Positions 9,398 to 17,063 of a stretch of 64,000 bases of DNA are shown piece by piece (the first letter of the stretch is position 1; each line of letters opens with the position of its first letter). The position numbers and the translations under genes were made by a program. The DNA comes from Sphingobacterium bovistauri (GTDB taxonomy: Bacteria > Bacteroidota > Bacteroidia > Sphingobacteriales > Sphingobacteriaceae), in contig NZ_JADEYP010000002.1 of the NCBI RefSeq assembly GCF_020295405.1, positions 185,432 to 249,431 on the forward strand, in the 5' to 3' direction. Below the pieces are notes generated by a model, which was not told the DNA's origin, searched no databases, and was given only the letters and a program-made list of their open reading frames with translations.

Positions 9398-9877
9398 CTA
9401 TTTTACGACAAGAACGCCATCTGCGACGATGTTAATATCAGTTTTCGGTTTAGTAATTTTAGCTATTTCAGCTGCACTTTTACCTGCATCTTCTGCATTG
9501 TGCTGTAGCTGTTTTACTGAAAGTTTCTTAACTTTTGCGTTTCCTTCCAATACAACGGTTTTACCAACAAGATCCGCTGGTACAAAGTATCCGTAATCCT
9601 TGAAACGAACCATGATAGGGTCTGTTTGACCTTCTCTTTTCAGTGTTAAGAAACATCCTTTTTTCTTACATACTCCTACAACTTCACCTTCTATTTTACC
9701 CGAAAATTGTTTCTTGGATTTTAATGTGTTTTCTAATTTTTGTACAGAAATGGCATTTTTACTCGTGATAACTTTGCCGTATTGTACCCCGGCTTTGGCT
9801 GGAGCAATACCTTCTTGCGCTAATACTGCAGTAGTCAATGCAACAAGACAAACAAAAAAACTAAATAATTTTTTCAT
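9398..9877 (-). CDS. DUF4920 domain exported protein
   Basis: A 159-residue protein with a signal peptide (residues 1-20, cleavage after VLA) and a DUF4920 domain: VVGVCKKKGCFLTL around C70 and C75, then RFKDYGYFVPADLVGKTVVLEG. The two cysteines in C-x4-C spacing are conserved in this family and could form a disulfide or bind metal; the function is unknown. It starts nine bases after the tsaC-type gene stop on the same strand and is the last gene before a terminator. Expected location is the periplasm. Confidence 0.85.
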   Translation of the reverse strand: MKKLFSFFVCLVALTTAVLAQEGIAPAKAGVQYGKVITSKNAISVQKLENTLKSKKQFSGKIEGEVVGVCKKKGCFLTLKREGQTDPIMVRFKDYGYFVPADLVGKTVVLEGNAKVKKLSVKQLQHNAEDAGKSAAEIAKITKPKTDINIVADGVLVVK

Positions 9878-9886
9878 GGTATATAT

Positions 9887-10468
9887 TTATTTACGAATGA
9901 ATTCAAATTTTCCAGAAGGATCAAGCTTCATAATGATGGAGGGTTTACCTTTTGAAAGATCTTGCTGACCAAATTTAACGATATAATCTACAGCTTGTTT
10001 GATTTCTTCCGAAATTTCATCAAAATTGCTAGCTGAAGTTTGTCCACTAATGTTGGCGGATGTAGAAATTATAGGTTTTCTAAAGCGTTGCAACAATTGT
10101 TGACAAAATACGTGGTTCACCACACGGATACCTATCGTTCCGTCCTCAGCAATAGCATTTTCAGCTAGATTTTTGGCGCCAGAATAAATAATTGTCATAG
10201 GTCTATCGGTAGACTCAATCAACTCGTAAGCTACTTCGGGAATTTCTCGAACGTAGCTTGCCAATTGATTATCATTATGTAATAGGATGAGCATGCTTTT
10301 GTTTTTATCTCTTCCTTTCAGTGCAAATACCTTTTCTACCGCTTCGGCATTAGTCGCATCACAGCCAATACCCCAAATGGTATCAGTTGGATACAATATT
10401 ATTCCACCATTTTTAAGTGTTTCTAATGCTTGATTTAAATCTTCTCTATCTACAAATGTATTTGCCAT
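9887..10468 (-). CDS. tsaC: L-threonylcarbamoyladenylate synthase (YrdC/Sua5 family, short form)
   Basis: Makes threonylcarbamoyl-AMP from threonine, bicarbonate and ATP, the first step of the t6A37 modification of ANN-decoding tRNAs. Family motifs are YPTDTIWG at 26-33, KGRDKNKSM at 51-59 and STSANISG at 135-142. At 193 residues it is the single-domain form without the Sua5 C-terminal domain. It lies between dapD (16-base gap) and the DUF4920 gene (9-base gap) on one transcript. The symbol tsaC is used for the function; the sequence is closer to the Bacteroidota YrdC branch. Confidence 0.92.
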   Translation of the reverse strand: MANTFVDREDLNQALETLKNGGIILYPTDTIWGIGCDATNAEAVEKVFALKGRDKNKSMLILLHNDNQLASYVREIPEVAYELIESTDRPMTIIYSGAKNLAENAIAEDGTIGIRVVNHVFCQQLLQRFRKPIISTSANISGQTSASNFDEISEEIKQAVDYIVKFGQQDLSKGKPSIIMKLDPSGKFEFIRK

Positions 10469-10483
10469 TCTGAATATGTAATA

Positions 10484-11305
10484 TTATACAGCAACGTTAT
10501 GCTCGCGCAAAGCCTCATTCAATGATGTTTTCTTGTCTGTAGATTCTTTACGTTGACCAATGATCAACGCACAAGGTACTTGATATTCGCCAGCAGGGAA
10601 TTTTTTTGTATAAGAACCAGGAATAACTACCGAACGAGCTGGGACATAACCTTTGTATTCTACCGGCTCAGGACCTGATACATCAATGATCTTTGTAGAA
10701 GCCGTTAACACCACATTAGCCCCTAATACAGCTTCAGTTTCTACGCGAATACCCTCTACTACAATAGCACGAGACCCAACGAATACATTATCTTCAATGA
10801 TTACTGGAGCCGCTTGAACTGGTTCTAATACACCTCCAATACCTACACCACCTGATAAGTGAACGTTTTTGCCAATTTGTGCACATGATCCTACTGTAGC
10901 CCACGTATCTACCATTGTACCCTCATCAACGAAAGCACCGATATTCACATAAGAAGGCATCATAATCACACCTTTTGCTAAATATGCACCATAACGAGCA
11001 GAAGCTCCAGGTACTACACGTACACCTAATTCTTTGTAATTAGTTTTTAACTTCATTTTATCGTGGTATACGAAAGGGGCATTTTCAATTACTTTCATAT
11101 CCCGGATTGGGAAATAAAGGATTACTGCCTTTTTAATCCAATCATTTACATGCCAACGATTTCCAATAGGCTCAGCGACACGAATTTCACCTACATCCAA
11201 TTTCATGATGATAGTTTGTACCGCTTCAAAGTATTCTTTATTACCTAATAATTGTCTATCTTCCCAAGCCTCTTCGATTAATTTTTGAAGTTTTTGTATT
11301 TCCAT
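10484..11305 (-). CDS. dapD: 2,3,4,5-tetrahydropyridine-2,6-dicarboxylate N-succinyltransferase
   Basis: Succinylates tetrahydrodipicolinate in the succinylase branch of lysine and meso-diaminopimelate synthesis. An N-terminal helical domain (about 1-95) is followed by a left-handed beta-helix of hexapeptide repeats (about 100-235; YVNIGAFVDEGTMVDTWATVG, GSRAIVVEG) and the C-terminal ALIIGQR. I start at ATG 11305 (MEIQKLQKLIEEAW), which gives the family's usual 273 residues; a start 12 codons upstream adds only unrelated residues. It is the first gene of the dapD-tsaC-DUF4920 set. Confidence 0.95.
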   Translation of the reverse strand: MEIQKLQKLIEEAWEDRQLLGNKEYFEAVQTIIMKLDVGEIRVAEPIGNRWHVNDWIKKAVILYFPIRDMKVIENAPFVYHDKMKLKTNYKELGVRVVPGASARYGAYLAKGVIMMPSYVNIGAFVDEGTMVDTWATVGSCAQIGKNVHLSGGVGIGGVLEPVQAAPVIIEDNVFVGSRAIVVEGIRVETEAVLGANVVLTASTKIIDVSGPEPVEYKGYVPARSVVIPGSYTKKFPAGEYQVPCALIIGQRKESTDKKTSLNEALREHNVAV

Positions 11306-11402
11306 TTTTTTCTTGTATAAATCACTTAATATTAAGTACAAATATGCTCATTTTTCTGGAAATCAATAGTGGTTATAGGTCATTATTTTGACAGAATGTT
11401 AG

Positions 11403-11410
11403 TATTTTTG
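11403..11410 (+). promoter_or_regulatory. Putative -7 box for the S4-domain gene, adjacent to the start
   Basis: TATTTTTG matches TAnnTTTG exactly and ends three bases before the ATG at 11414. If used, the mRNA would be leaderless. A TTGACA string at 11388 is too close to be its partner. Confidence 0.42.
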
Positions 11411-11413
11411 GCT

Positions 11414-11821
11414 ATGGCAAATGAATCTGAAAAATTACGTATAGATAAATATTTGTGGGCAATTCGAATTTTCAAAACTCGAAGTCTGGCTACTGAAGCG
11501 TGTAAAGCTGGTAGAGTAAAGTTAAATGGTCAGAATGTAAAACCATCGTATGTGGTGAAAGTAGGGGACACCTTTGCTGTACAGAAGGGAATTGAGCGTA
11601 AGGTAATTTTTGTAACAGGATTATTGGAAAGACGTGTGGATGCCAAGACGGCTATACAATTTTATGAGGATCATACACCAGTAGAAGAAACACATGGCTA
11701 CAAATCGATGTTTCAGGCTCCAATTTTAAAGCGTGATCGTGGTGCAGGTCGTCCAACAAAACGAGATCGCCGCGAAATTGATGATTTAAAAAGTAGTGAG
11801 TGGTGGAAAAATGAGGATTAG
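11414..11821 (+). CDS. S4-domain RNA-binding protein, Hsp15 (HslR)-like
   Basis: Residues 9-68 form an S4 RNA-binding domain (LRIDKYLWAIRIFKTRSLATEAC, then GRVKLNGQ), followed by a basic tail rich in Arg and Lys (residues 108-127). This is the Hsp15 arrangement; E. coli Hsp15 binds stalled 50S subunits carrying a nascent chain. I chose the ATG at 11414 (MANESEKLRIDKYLW, 135 residues) because the upstream extension is hydrophobic, unrelated to the family and runs through the probable promoter. It overlaps the convergent TPR gene by four bases at the stop. Confidence 0.88.
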   Translation: MANESEKLRIDKYLWAIRIFKTRSLATEACKAGRVKLNGQNVKPSYVVKVGDTFAVQKGIERKVIFVTGLLERRVDAKTAIQFYEDHTPVEETHGYKSMFQAPILKRDRGAGRPTKRDRREIDDLKSSEWWKNED

Positions 11822-12408
11822 CTCACTTTGTTGAGTATTACGTCTATATATCGGGCTTTATTATTCAAATTCTTAAGGATGGAGTCGACTGTTCCTAAAT
11901 TCTGAGCTTTTATTTTATCTTCTAGAAGTATGGTTTTTGCCTTTGTGGTATCACCCATTAAAAAATACAATTCACTAATTTTCAGCATAATCATACTTTT
12001 TTCAGCTTCGGAAGTATGAACTATTCTATCCTCAAATTTTTTGATACCTTCTTTATAAGCTTTATTTGCTTCATCGGATTTATTTAGTTTGTCTAATAAC
12101 ATACCTTTGATCGTAAAGATTTCTGCATATGCTTGGATTCTTAGTAAATCAGCTATGGCTACAAGTGCTTGTTCATACTGCTGTAGCGAAATTAGAGCAT
12201 TCACTTTATTCTGAATAGCAATTTGATATTGCGGATTTTTTTCAGTGGCTAGTGTAAAGTATATAAGTGCGCTATCTTTCTTATTTTGCAAGAAAAATTG
12301 GGAGCCTTTATTATTCAACTCAATAGCCTCTTTCTTATAATTGGGTTGATTACAACTAGAAAGTAGTAAGAATAAAAAGACGAATATGTGTGTATAGTAA
12401 TATCCCAT
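11818..12408 (-). CDS. Tetratricopeptide-repeat lipoprotein
   Basis: A 196-residue lipoprotein: a hydrophobic signal ends in the lipobox LLSSC with the lipidated Cys at 19. The mature part is helical with TPR-like pairs (for example KEAIELNNKGSQFF, ALIYFTLATEKNPQYQIA, YEQALVAIADLL and KAYKEGIKKF). TPR lipoproteins act as scaffolds in the envelope; the partner is unknown. Its stop overlaps the convergent S4 gene by four bases, leaving no room for a separate terminator on either side. Confidence 0.8.
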   Translation of the reverse strand: MGYYYTHIFVFLFLLLSSCNQPNYKKEAIELNNKGSQFFLQNKKDSALIYFTLATEKNPQYQIAIQNKVNALISLQQYEQALVAIADLLRIQAYAEIFTIKGMLLDKLNKSDEANKAYKEGIKKFEDRIVHTSEAEKSMIMLKISELYFLMGDTTKAKTILLEDKIKAQNLGTVDSILKNLNNKARYIDVILNKVS

Positions 12409-12439
12409 CTGACTTAATATCTTTTATTTAAGGTACAAA

Positions 12440-12468
12440 AAAAGGCAGAAATTTTATTTCTGCCTTTT
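12440..12468 (-). terminator. Terminator after gltA
   Basis: Perfect 13-base arms (AAAAGGCAGAAAT and its complement) with a TTT loop, followed on the minus strand by a run of seven T. It lies 22 bases past the gltA stop. Confidence 0.9.
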
Positions 12469-12490
12469 ACTATTATTATCTTAATAATAC

Positions 12491-13777
12491 TTATCTATTA
12501 TTAAGATCTATGTATTCACGATTTACTTCACCAGTATATACTTGTCTTGGACGACCGATAGGCTCTTTATTATCACGCATTTCTTTCCATTGTGCGATCC
12601 ATCCTGGAAGACGACCTAATGCAAATAATACAGTGAACATTTCTGCGTTAAAACCTAAAGCACGGTAAATGATACCAGAGTAGAAGTCAACGTTTGGATA
12701 TAATTTTCTATCGATGAAGTATTGGTCTTCTAAAGCTGCTTTTTCTAAGCCTTTAGCGATATCCAATACAGGATCATTAATACCTAATTTCTCTAAAACA
12801 TCATCTGCTGCTTTTTTGATGATTTTAGCACGAGGATCGAAGTTTTTGTATACGCGGTGACCGAATCCCATCAAACGGAAAGGATCGTTTTTATCTTTAG
12901 CTTTAGCTAAATATTTGTTTACATCGCCACCATCATTTTTAATGTCTTCTAACATCTCGATAACCGCTTGATTTGCTCCACCATGTAATGGTCCCCATAA
13001 TGCATTGATACCTGCCGATACAGAAGCATATAAGTTAGCATTTGATGATCCAACAATACGTACTGTCGAAGTAGAACAGTTTTGTTCGTGGTCAGCATGA
13101 AGAATCAATAATACACGCATAGCGTCTAATACCGCATCATCAAAAATTCTATCACAGTTTACTTCACCAAAAATCATATTCATGAAATTGTCGATGTATC
13201 CTAAATCTTTTTTAGGATAAACAACTGGGTGACCTAATGATTTCTTTTGAATCCAAGAAACGATTGTAGGCATTTTACCCAATAAATTTACTATTGTTTG
13301 GTATTCTTCTTTATCGTTTTGATTAGGATTTAAAGATTCTGGATAGAATGCAGATAAGGCACCTACAAGACAAGATAACTGCCCCATAGGGTGGGATTTT
13401 GAAGGAAAGCCAGCGAAGAAATTTTTCATATCTTCGTGAACTATCATTTGTCCTTTGATGTCTGATCTAAACTGCTCTAATGTTTCTTTAGACGGTAAAT
13501 CACCATAAATTAGAAGGTATGCCACCTCTAAAAATGTTGATTTTTCAGCTAAATCTTCAATTTTATATCCACGATATTTTAAAATACCTTTTTCGCCATC
13601 TAAATATGTAATTGCACTTTTAGTAGCTCCTGTATTTTTAAATCCTGGGTCTAATGTAATATATCCTGATTGGTCTCTTAATTTTGAAATATCAATGGCT
13701 TTTTCATTCTCCGTACCTGTGATTACAGATAATTCTAGCGTCTTGCCATTTAAAGTAATAGATGCTGTTTCTGACAT
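12491..13777 (-). CDS. gltA: Citrate synthase (hexameric type)
   Basis: Condenses oxaloacetate and acetyl-CoA to citrate, the entry step of the TCA cycle. The two catalytic histidines lie in GPLHGGANQAV and GFGHRVYKNFDPRA and the catalytic aspartate in PNVDFYSG. The N-terminal beta-rich region (ITLNGKTLELSVITGTEN) is typical of Gram-negative type II enzymes, and 428 residues is normal. I start at the ATG at 13777 (MSETAS); an ATG two codons upstream is also possible. Single-gene transcript with its own terminator. Confidence 0.97.
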   Translation of the reverse strand: MSETASITLNGKTLELSVITGTENEKAIDISKLRDQSGYITLDPGFKNTGATKSAITYLDGEKGILKYRGYKIEDLAEKSTFLEVAYLLIYGDLPSKETLEQFRSDIKGQMIVHEDMKNFFAGFPSKSHPMGQLSCLVGALSAFYPESLNPNQNDKEEYQTIVNLLGKMPTIVSWIQKKSLGHPVVYPKKDLGYIDNFMNMIFGEVNCDRIFDDAVLDAMRVLLILHADHEQNCSTSTVRIVGSSNANLYASVSAGINALWGPLHGGANQAVIEMLEDIKNDGGDVNKYLAKAKDKNDPFRLMGFGHRVYKNFDPRAKIIKKAADDVLEKLGINDPVLDIAKGLEKAALEDQYFIDRKLYPNVDFYSGIIYRALGFNAEMFTVLFALGRLPGWIAQWKEMRDNKEPIGRPRQVYTGEVNREYIDLNNR

Positions 13778-13799
13778 AATCAAATTTCTTGTATATACA

Positions 13800-13807
13800 C
13801 AAAAGTA
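13800..13807 (-). promoter_or_regulatory. Putative -7 box for gltA
   Basis: Minus-strand TACTTTTG is an exact TAnnTTTG match 22 bases upstream of the chosen gltA ATG. No -33 motif is evident. Confidence 0.45.
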
Positions 13808-13941
13808 TAAAATTCAACAAGAAAAACTAAACATAAAAGGAGTTTATATGACATTTGTCAGTCATAAAAGTAAATCCTGACAATTCTTTAACTCATTAAT
13901 TATTTATTTCTGTCAAAAAATATTAAATTTTTTACGAAAAA

Positions 13942-13972
13942 TTTGTATATCTACGAATTATTCGTAGATTAG
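13942..13972 (+). promoter_or_regulatory. BlaI-type operator inside the promoter of the blaI/M56 pair
   Basis: Positions 13949-13969 form a perfect palindrome with ten-base arms ATCTACGAAT and ATTCGTAGAT around a single T. It sits between a TTTG (13942-13945, possible -33) and TAGATTAG (13965-13972, one mismatch to TAnnTTTG), separated by 19 bases, and overlaps the latter. An extra TACGAA half-site is at 13933-13938. The position, blocking the promoter 30 bases before the BlaI start, fits autorepression by the BlaI dimer. Binding is inferred. Confidence 0.72.
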
Positions 13973-13997
13973 TGTTGATGATTATAATTAGTATCCC

Positions 13998-14369
13998 ATG
14001 AATCTAGAGAAATTAACAATACAGGAAGAGGAAGCAATGTTGTCTATTTGGCAATTGAAGGGAGGTTTTGTCAAAGAAATATTGGACAATCTCAAGCCAG
14101 AAGAGCAAGTTCCGTATACTACTTTAGCTTCTACCATTAAGAATCTAGAAAAGAAGGGGTATGTGAAAGCAGTCAAATACGCGAATGCTAAGCGTTACGA
14201 ACCTGTTATCACCTTGGAAGATTATCGTGCCACATTCATGAATTCCTTTGTCGGAGATTATTTCAAAAATTCATATAAAGAAATGGTTTCCTTTTTTATC
14301 AAAGAAGAGAAGTTAAGTGAGCGCGAGCTAAACGAAATTTTGGAAATGATAAAGAATAATAAATCTTAA
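13998..14369 (+). CDS. BlaI/MecI/CopY family transcriptional repressor
   Basis: A 123-residue winged-helix repressor. The N-terminal EKLTIQEEEAMLSIWQLKGGFVKEIL and VPYTTLASTIKNLEKKGYVKA are the recognition helix and wing of the penicillinase-repressor family; the C-terminal helices (ELNEILEMIKNN) dimerise. Known members are inactivated when a partner M56 sensor triggers their cleavage. The gene is followed after four bases by an M56 protease gene and preceded by a perfect palindrome in its promoter, so it very likely represses its own operon. The inducing signal is unknown; no beta-lactamase gene is adjacent. Confidence 0.93.
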   Translation: MNLEKLTIQEEEAMLSIWQLKGGFVKEILDNLKPEEQVPYTTLASTIKNLEKKGYVKAVKYANAKRYEPVITLEDYRATFMNSFVGDYFKNSYKEMVSFFIKEEKLSERELNEILEMIKNNKS

Positions 14370-14373
14370 GATT

Positions 14374-16425
14374 ATGGAAAGTCTGCTAACTTATATATTG
14401 CAAGTCAATCTTTTGCTCGGCTTTATTTACCTCGGTTATCATTTTTTGTTGAAAGGATTAACATTTTATTCATTGAATAGAATTTACTTTATCATCGGCT
14501 GTATATATGCTTTTGTTTATCCTTTTTTGGATTTCACATCTTGGTTTACAAGGTATGAAATGCCGATTGGACAAGAAATCCCAGAGCTGTGGTTAGAATT
14601 GTTAGCGCAGCAAGATTTACACGGAAAAGATTCTGCAATTACACTCGCGGATCTATTTTTGGGGATAGTAGGTATTGTAGCAATAGTTTTTATCTTCAAA
14701 TTGATTATTCAGCTTTTTAGCTTATTACACATACATATTCAGTCCAACAATGCGATTTGGCAATCGTATTTATTTCGTAATGTATTTTATGCAGTAGTTC
14801 CATTTTCATTTTTCAATAAAATCTATATCCATAAAGAGCAACATCAAGACGTTGAGTTGCAAGATATTTTGGCGCACGAAATCATCCATGTGAGAGGCCA
14901 TCACACGGTAGATATTTTGTTGTTCGAAATAATATTGGTGGTTTGTTGGTACAATCCCTTCGTATGGCTGATGCGCAAAGCGGTACGTCAAAATTTAGAA
15001 TTCCTGACCGATCAACAGGTGCTAAATAAAGGGGTAGACAAGCAAACCTATCAATATTCGCTACTACATGTCACCAAACAAGGTGTTTCGGTAGGCATGA
15101 GTAACCATTTTAATTTTAAAACCTTAAAAAAGCGCATTATGATGATGAACAAAAAACGCTCTTCCAAATTGGAATTGAGCAAATATGCTTTCTTATTGCC
15201 TGTTTTCTTGATCGCAGGAGCATCGTTTACGGTAAGTAAAGCTGAAAATGATATTGAAAAGATTGTTGAAAGATCTCAGCAAACTGCAGCAATCTCTGAA
15301 CCTTTACAAGCTAAAATAAAAGGAGAGGTTGATGAGTTGCTAAAGCAAACTATTGGGACAGAAGTATTGGCTATTGATACCGGTAGGCAAGAAAAAGAGT
15401 ATCAATTGGTAGCACCAGACTTTGATAGAAAGCAATTGGAAGGGAAAAATCTACACTATCAAATAGACGGGGAATTAGTTAGCCTTGACGAATTTTTAAA
15501 TTTTCCTAGAACTGAAATTGCATCAGTTGGTATTTATAAAAACAAAGAAGACATTCGCGAAAAAATTGGAAAGGAAAATTCTGAGGGATTATTTGAAATG
15601 ACTTCAAAAAAGAAGAATTCTTCTAATGATAAACAAACTCAAGTTGATTTTGTCAAACTACTGAAAAATAAGTCTGAAATAGACCAAACTAAAAAGTTTA
15701 TTTACGATTACGACGGTAAAATTCTTTCAAAAAATGAATTTTTAGCCATAACTGATGATAATTTAAAGCGATTGACGCATATGTCGGGAAGGTCGCTTAT
15801 GAAATTGAAATACAGCTCATTAGTGTCTAACTGGGAAGATTATGAAGGTGTAATTCATGCAATCTCTTTACAAAGCGAAGAAAAGTTCAAAGAGCAGACA
15901 GCGAGGGTGTTGTTTATTATCGATGGAGTTGAAAAGAGAAAGGATTATAATTTGGAGGATTTAGATCCAAATGATATTGAAAGCATGAATGTTCTCAAAG
16001 ATAAAAGTGCCACAGCAGTTTATGGTGACAAGGGTAAGGATGGAGTGATAGAGATTAAGACAAAGAAACATCTTTCTTCTTCTGATAAAAACGTTTCTGA
16101 AGTACGAACATTATCAATTAGGGGGGCTGAGGTTGGAAAGTCTTCAACAGGTACATTTAAGATTGATATAGGTGATGATGCTTCACTGAAGACTAAGGGG
16201 AATCTAAATCTTAGACTAGGTTCAAACAAACTTATCAACGAACTGGCTATCGAAAAGAGGCCATTAATAGTTGTTGATGGTATTGCTAAAGATTTAGATT
16301 TTGATATCCATTCTTTAGATGTTGTTAATATCGAATCGATAACTGTATTAAAGGGCAAAAGTGAAATATCGGAATACGGCGATAAGGGTAAAAATGGGGT
16401 GATTGTTATTACGACTAAGAAATAA
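14374..16425 (+). CDS. BlaR1-like M56 membrane metallopeptidase with four TonB-plug-like repeats
   Basis: Residues 1-290 form the M56 part: helices at about 4-24, 33-53, 89-113 and 271-287, with the zinc site HEIIH at 168-172 and a downstream NLEFLTDQQVL carrying the third ligand. The C-terminal half is presumably periplasmic and contains four plug-domain-like units: degenerate ones from about 355 and 441, and clear ones from about 510 (VLFIIDGVEK...AVYGDKGKDGVIEIKTKK) and 627 (PLIVVDGIAK...EYGDKGKNGVIVITTKK). It replaces the penicillin-binding sensor of BlaR1, so it senses something else. It pairs with the BlaI gene four bases upstream. Probable job: site-1-like protease that relieves BlaI repression. 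Confidence 0.88.
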   Translation: MESLLTYILQVNLLLGFIYLGYHFLLKGLTFYSLNRIYFIIGCIYAFVYPFLDFTSWFTRYEMPIGQEIPELWLELLAQQDLHGKDSAITLADLFLGIVGIVAIVFIFKLIIQLFSLLHIHIQSNNAIWQSYLFRNVFYAVVPFSFFNKIYIHKEQHQDVELQDILAHEIIHVRGHHTVDILLFEIILVVCWYNPFVWLMRKAVRQNLEFLTDQQVLNKGVDKQTYQYSLLHVTKQGVSVGMSNHFNFKTLKKRIMMMNKKRSSKLELSKYAFLLPVFLIAGASFTVSKAENDIEKIVERSQQTAAISEPLQAKIKGEVDELLKQTIGTEVLAIDTGRQEKEYQLVAPDFDRKQLEGKNLHYQIDGELVSLDEFLNFPRTEIASVGIYKNKEDIREKIGKENSEGLFEMTSKKKNSSNDKQTQVDFVKLLKNKSEIDQTKKFIYDYDGKILSKNEFLAITDDNLKRLTHMSGRSLMKLKYSSLVSNWEDYEGVIHAISLQSEEKFKEQTARVLFIIDGVEKRKDYNLEDLDPNDIESMNVLKDKSATAVYGDKGKDGVIEIKTKKHLSSSDKNVSEVRTLSIRGAEVGKSSTGTFKIDIGDDASLKTKGNLNLRLGSNKLINELAIEKRPLIVVDGIAKDLDFDIHSLDVVNIESITVLKGKSEISEYGDKGKNGVIVITTKK

Positions 16426-16493
16426 TTTAATTAATTTCCAATGACAATAGGAGATCAATAAATTAAAGTGTAATTATATAAAAAACATTAATA

Positions 16494-16531
16494 AAAACGA
16501 GGTGTCAATATATTTATAGACACCTCGTTTT
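16494..16531. terminator. Bidirectional terminator between the M56 and OsmC genes
   Basis: Perfect 13-base arms (AAAACGAGGTGTC and its complement) around a 12-base AT-rich loop, between two convergent genes. Confidence 0.88.
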
Positions 16532-16561
16532 GTATATAGCTAGATTATTTGTAGATAACGT

Positions 16562-16981
16562 CTATGCTTTAAAAGTAAGGCTATAGGTTATATCGACACC
16601 TCCGGCTGCTAACATGTCATGAACTGAACAATATTTTTTCACGGCTAACTCAGCCGCTTTTTGTGCTTTCACCTCATCTATTTTTCCTTTTAAAAAGAAA
16701 TTAATGTGAATTTTTGTGAAAATATTTGGAACTTCTTCGCGACGATCTCCCTGTATTTCGACTTGAATATCTTCAATTTCTTGTCTTTGTTTTTGGAGAA
16801 TAGTTGTTAAATCAAATACACTGCATGAGCCTAATGCCATCAAGACTAATTCCATTGGTCTTACACCTTTTCCTTCGCCACCAATAGCGTCAGAACCATC
16901 TATGTTCACTTTAATAGATGATAATTCACTAGATGCTTCAAAATGAACGGCCTTATTTTTACGTTGTAACGAAACTTTCAT
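16562..16981 (-). CDS. OsmC/Ohr family protein
   Basis: A 139-residue OsmC-fold protein. The two redox cysteines of the family are present: C53 in MALGSCSVFDL and C118 in VKKYCSVHDML. Family members reduce organic hydroperoxides with a dihydrolipoyl or similar reductant, in the cytosol. The subgroup is the general OsmC/YhfA type rather than clear Ohr, so the substrate is open. I start at the ATG at 16981 (MKVSLQRKNKAVHFEA); an upstream in-frame start would add 13 residues read out of promoter-like sequence. Confidence 0.88.
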   Translation of the reverse strand: MKVSLQRKNKAVHFEASSELSSIKVNIDGSDAIGGEGKGVRPMELVLMALGSCSVFDLTTILQKQRQEIEDIQVEIQGDRREEVPNIFTKIHINFFLKGKIDEVKAQKAAELAVKKYCSVHDMLAAGGVDITYSLTFKA

Positions 16982-17006
16982 GTTTTTATAAACTTTAATA
17001 CTAAAA

Positions 17007-17041
17007 TACAAAAAGGTCACTGTAAAAGTGACCTTTTTGTA
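17007..17041 (-). terminator. Terminator after the SGNH lipoprotein gene
   Basis: Perfect 14-base arms (TACAAAAAGGTCAC and its complement) around a seven-base loop, 23 bases past the SGNH-hydrolase stop on the minus strand. The T-rich arm gives the U tract. It also marks the start of the OsmC promoter region. Confidence 0.85.
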
Positions 17042-17063
17042 TTTTTTAGTGATTAGATGACAC

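Noticed and set aside
11388..11393. TTGACA as a sigma70-type -35 box for the S4 gene
   Set aside because: No TATAAT at the right spacing, and Bacteroidota use a different promoter pattern.
13998..16425. Beta-lactam resistance operon
   Set aside because: The BlaI/M56 pair lacks a beta-lactamase or penicillin-binding sensor domain and no resistance gene is adjacent.
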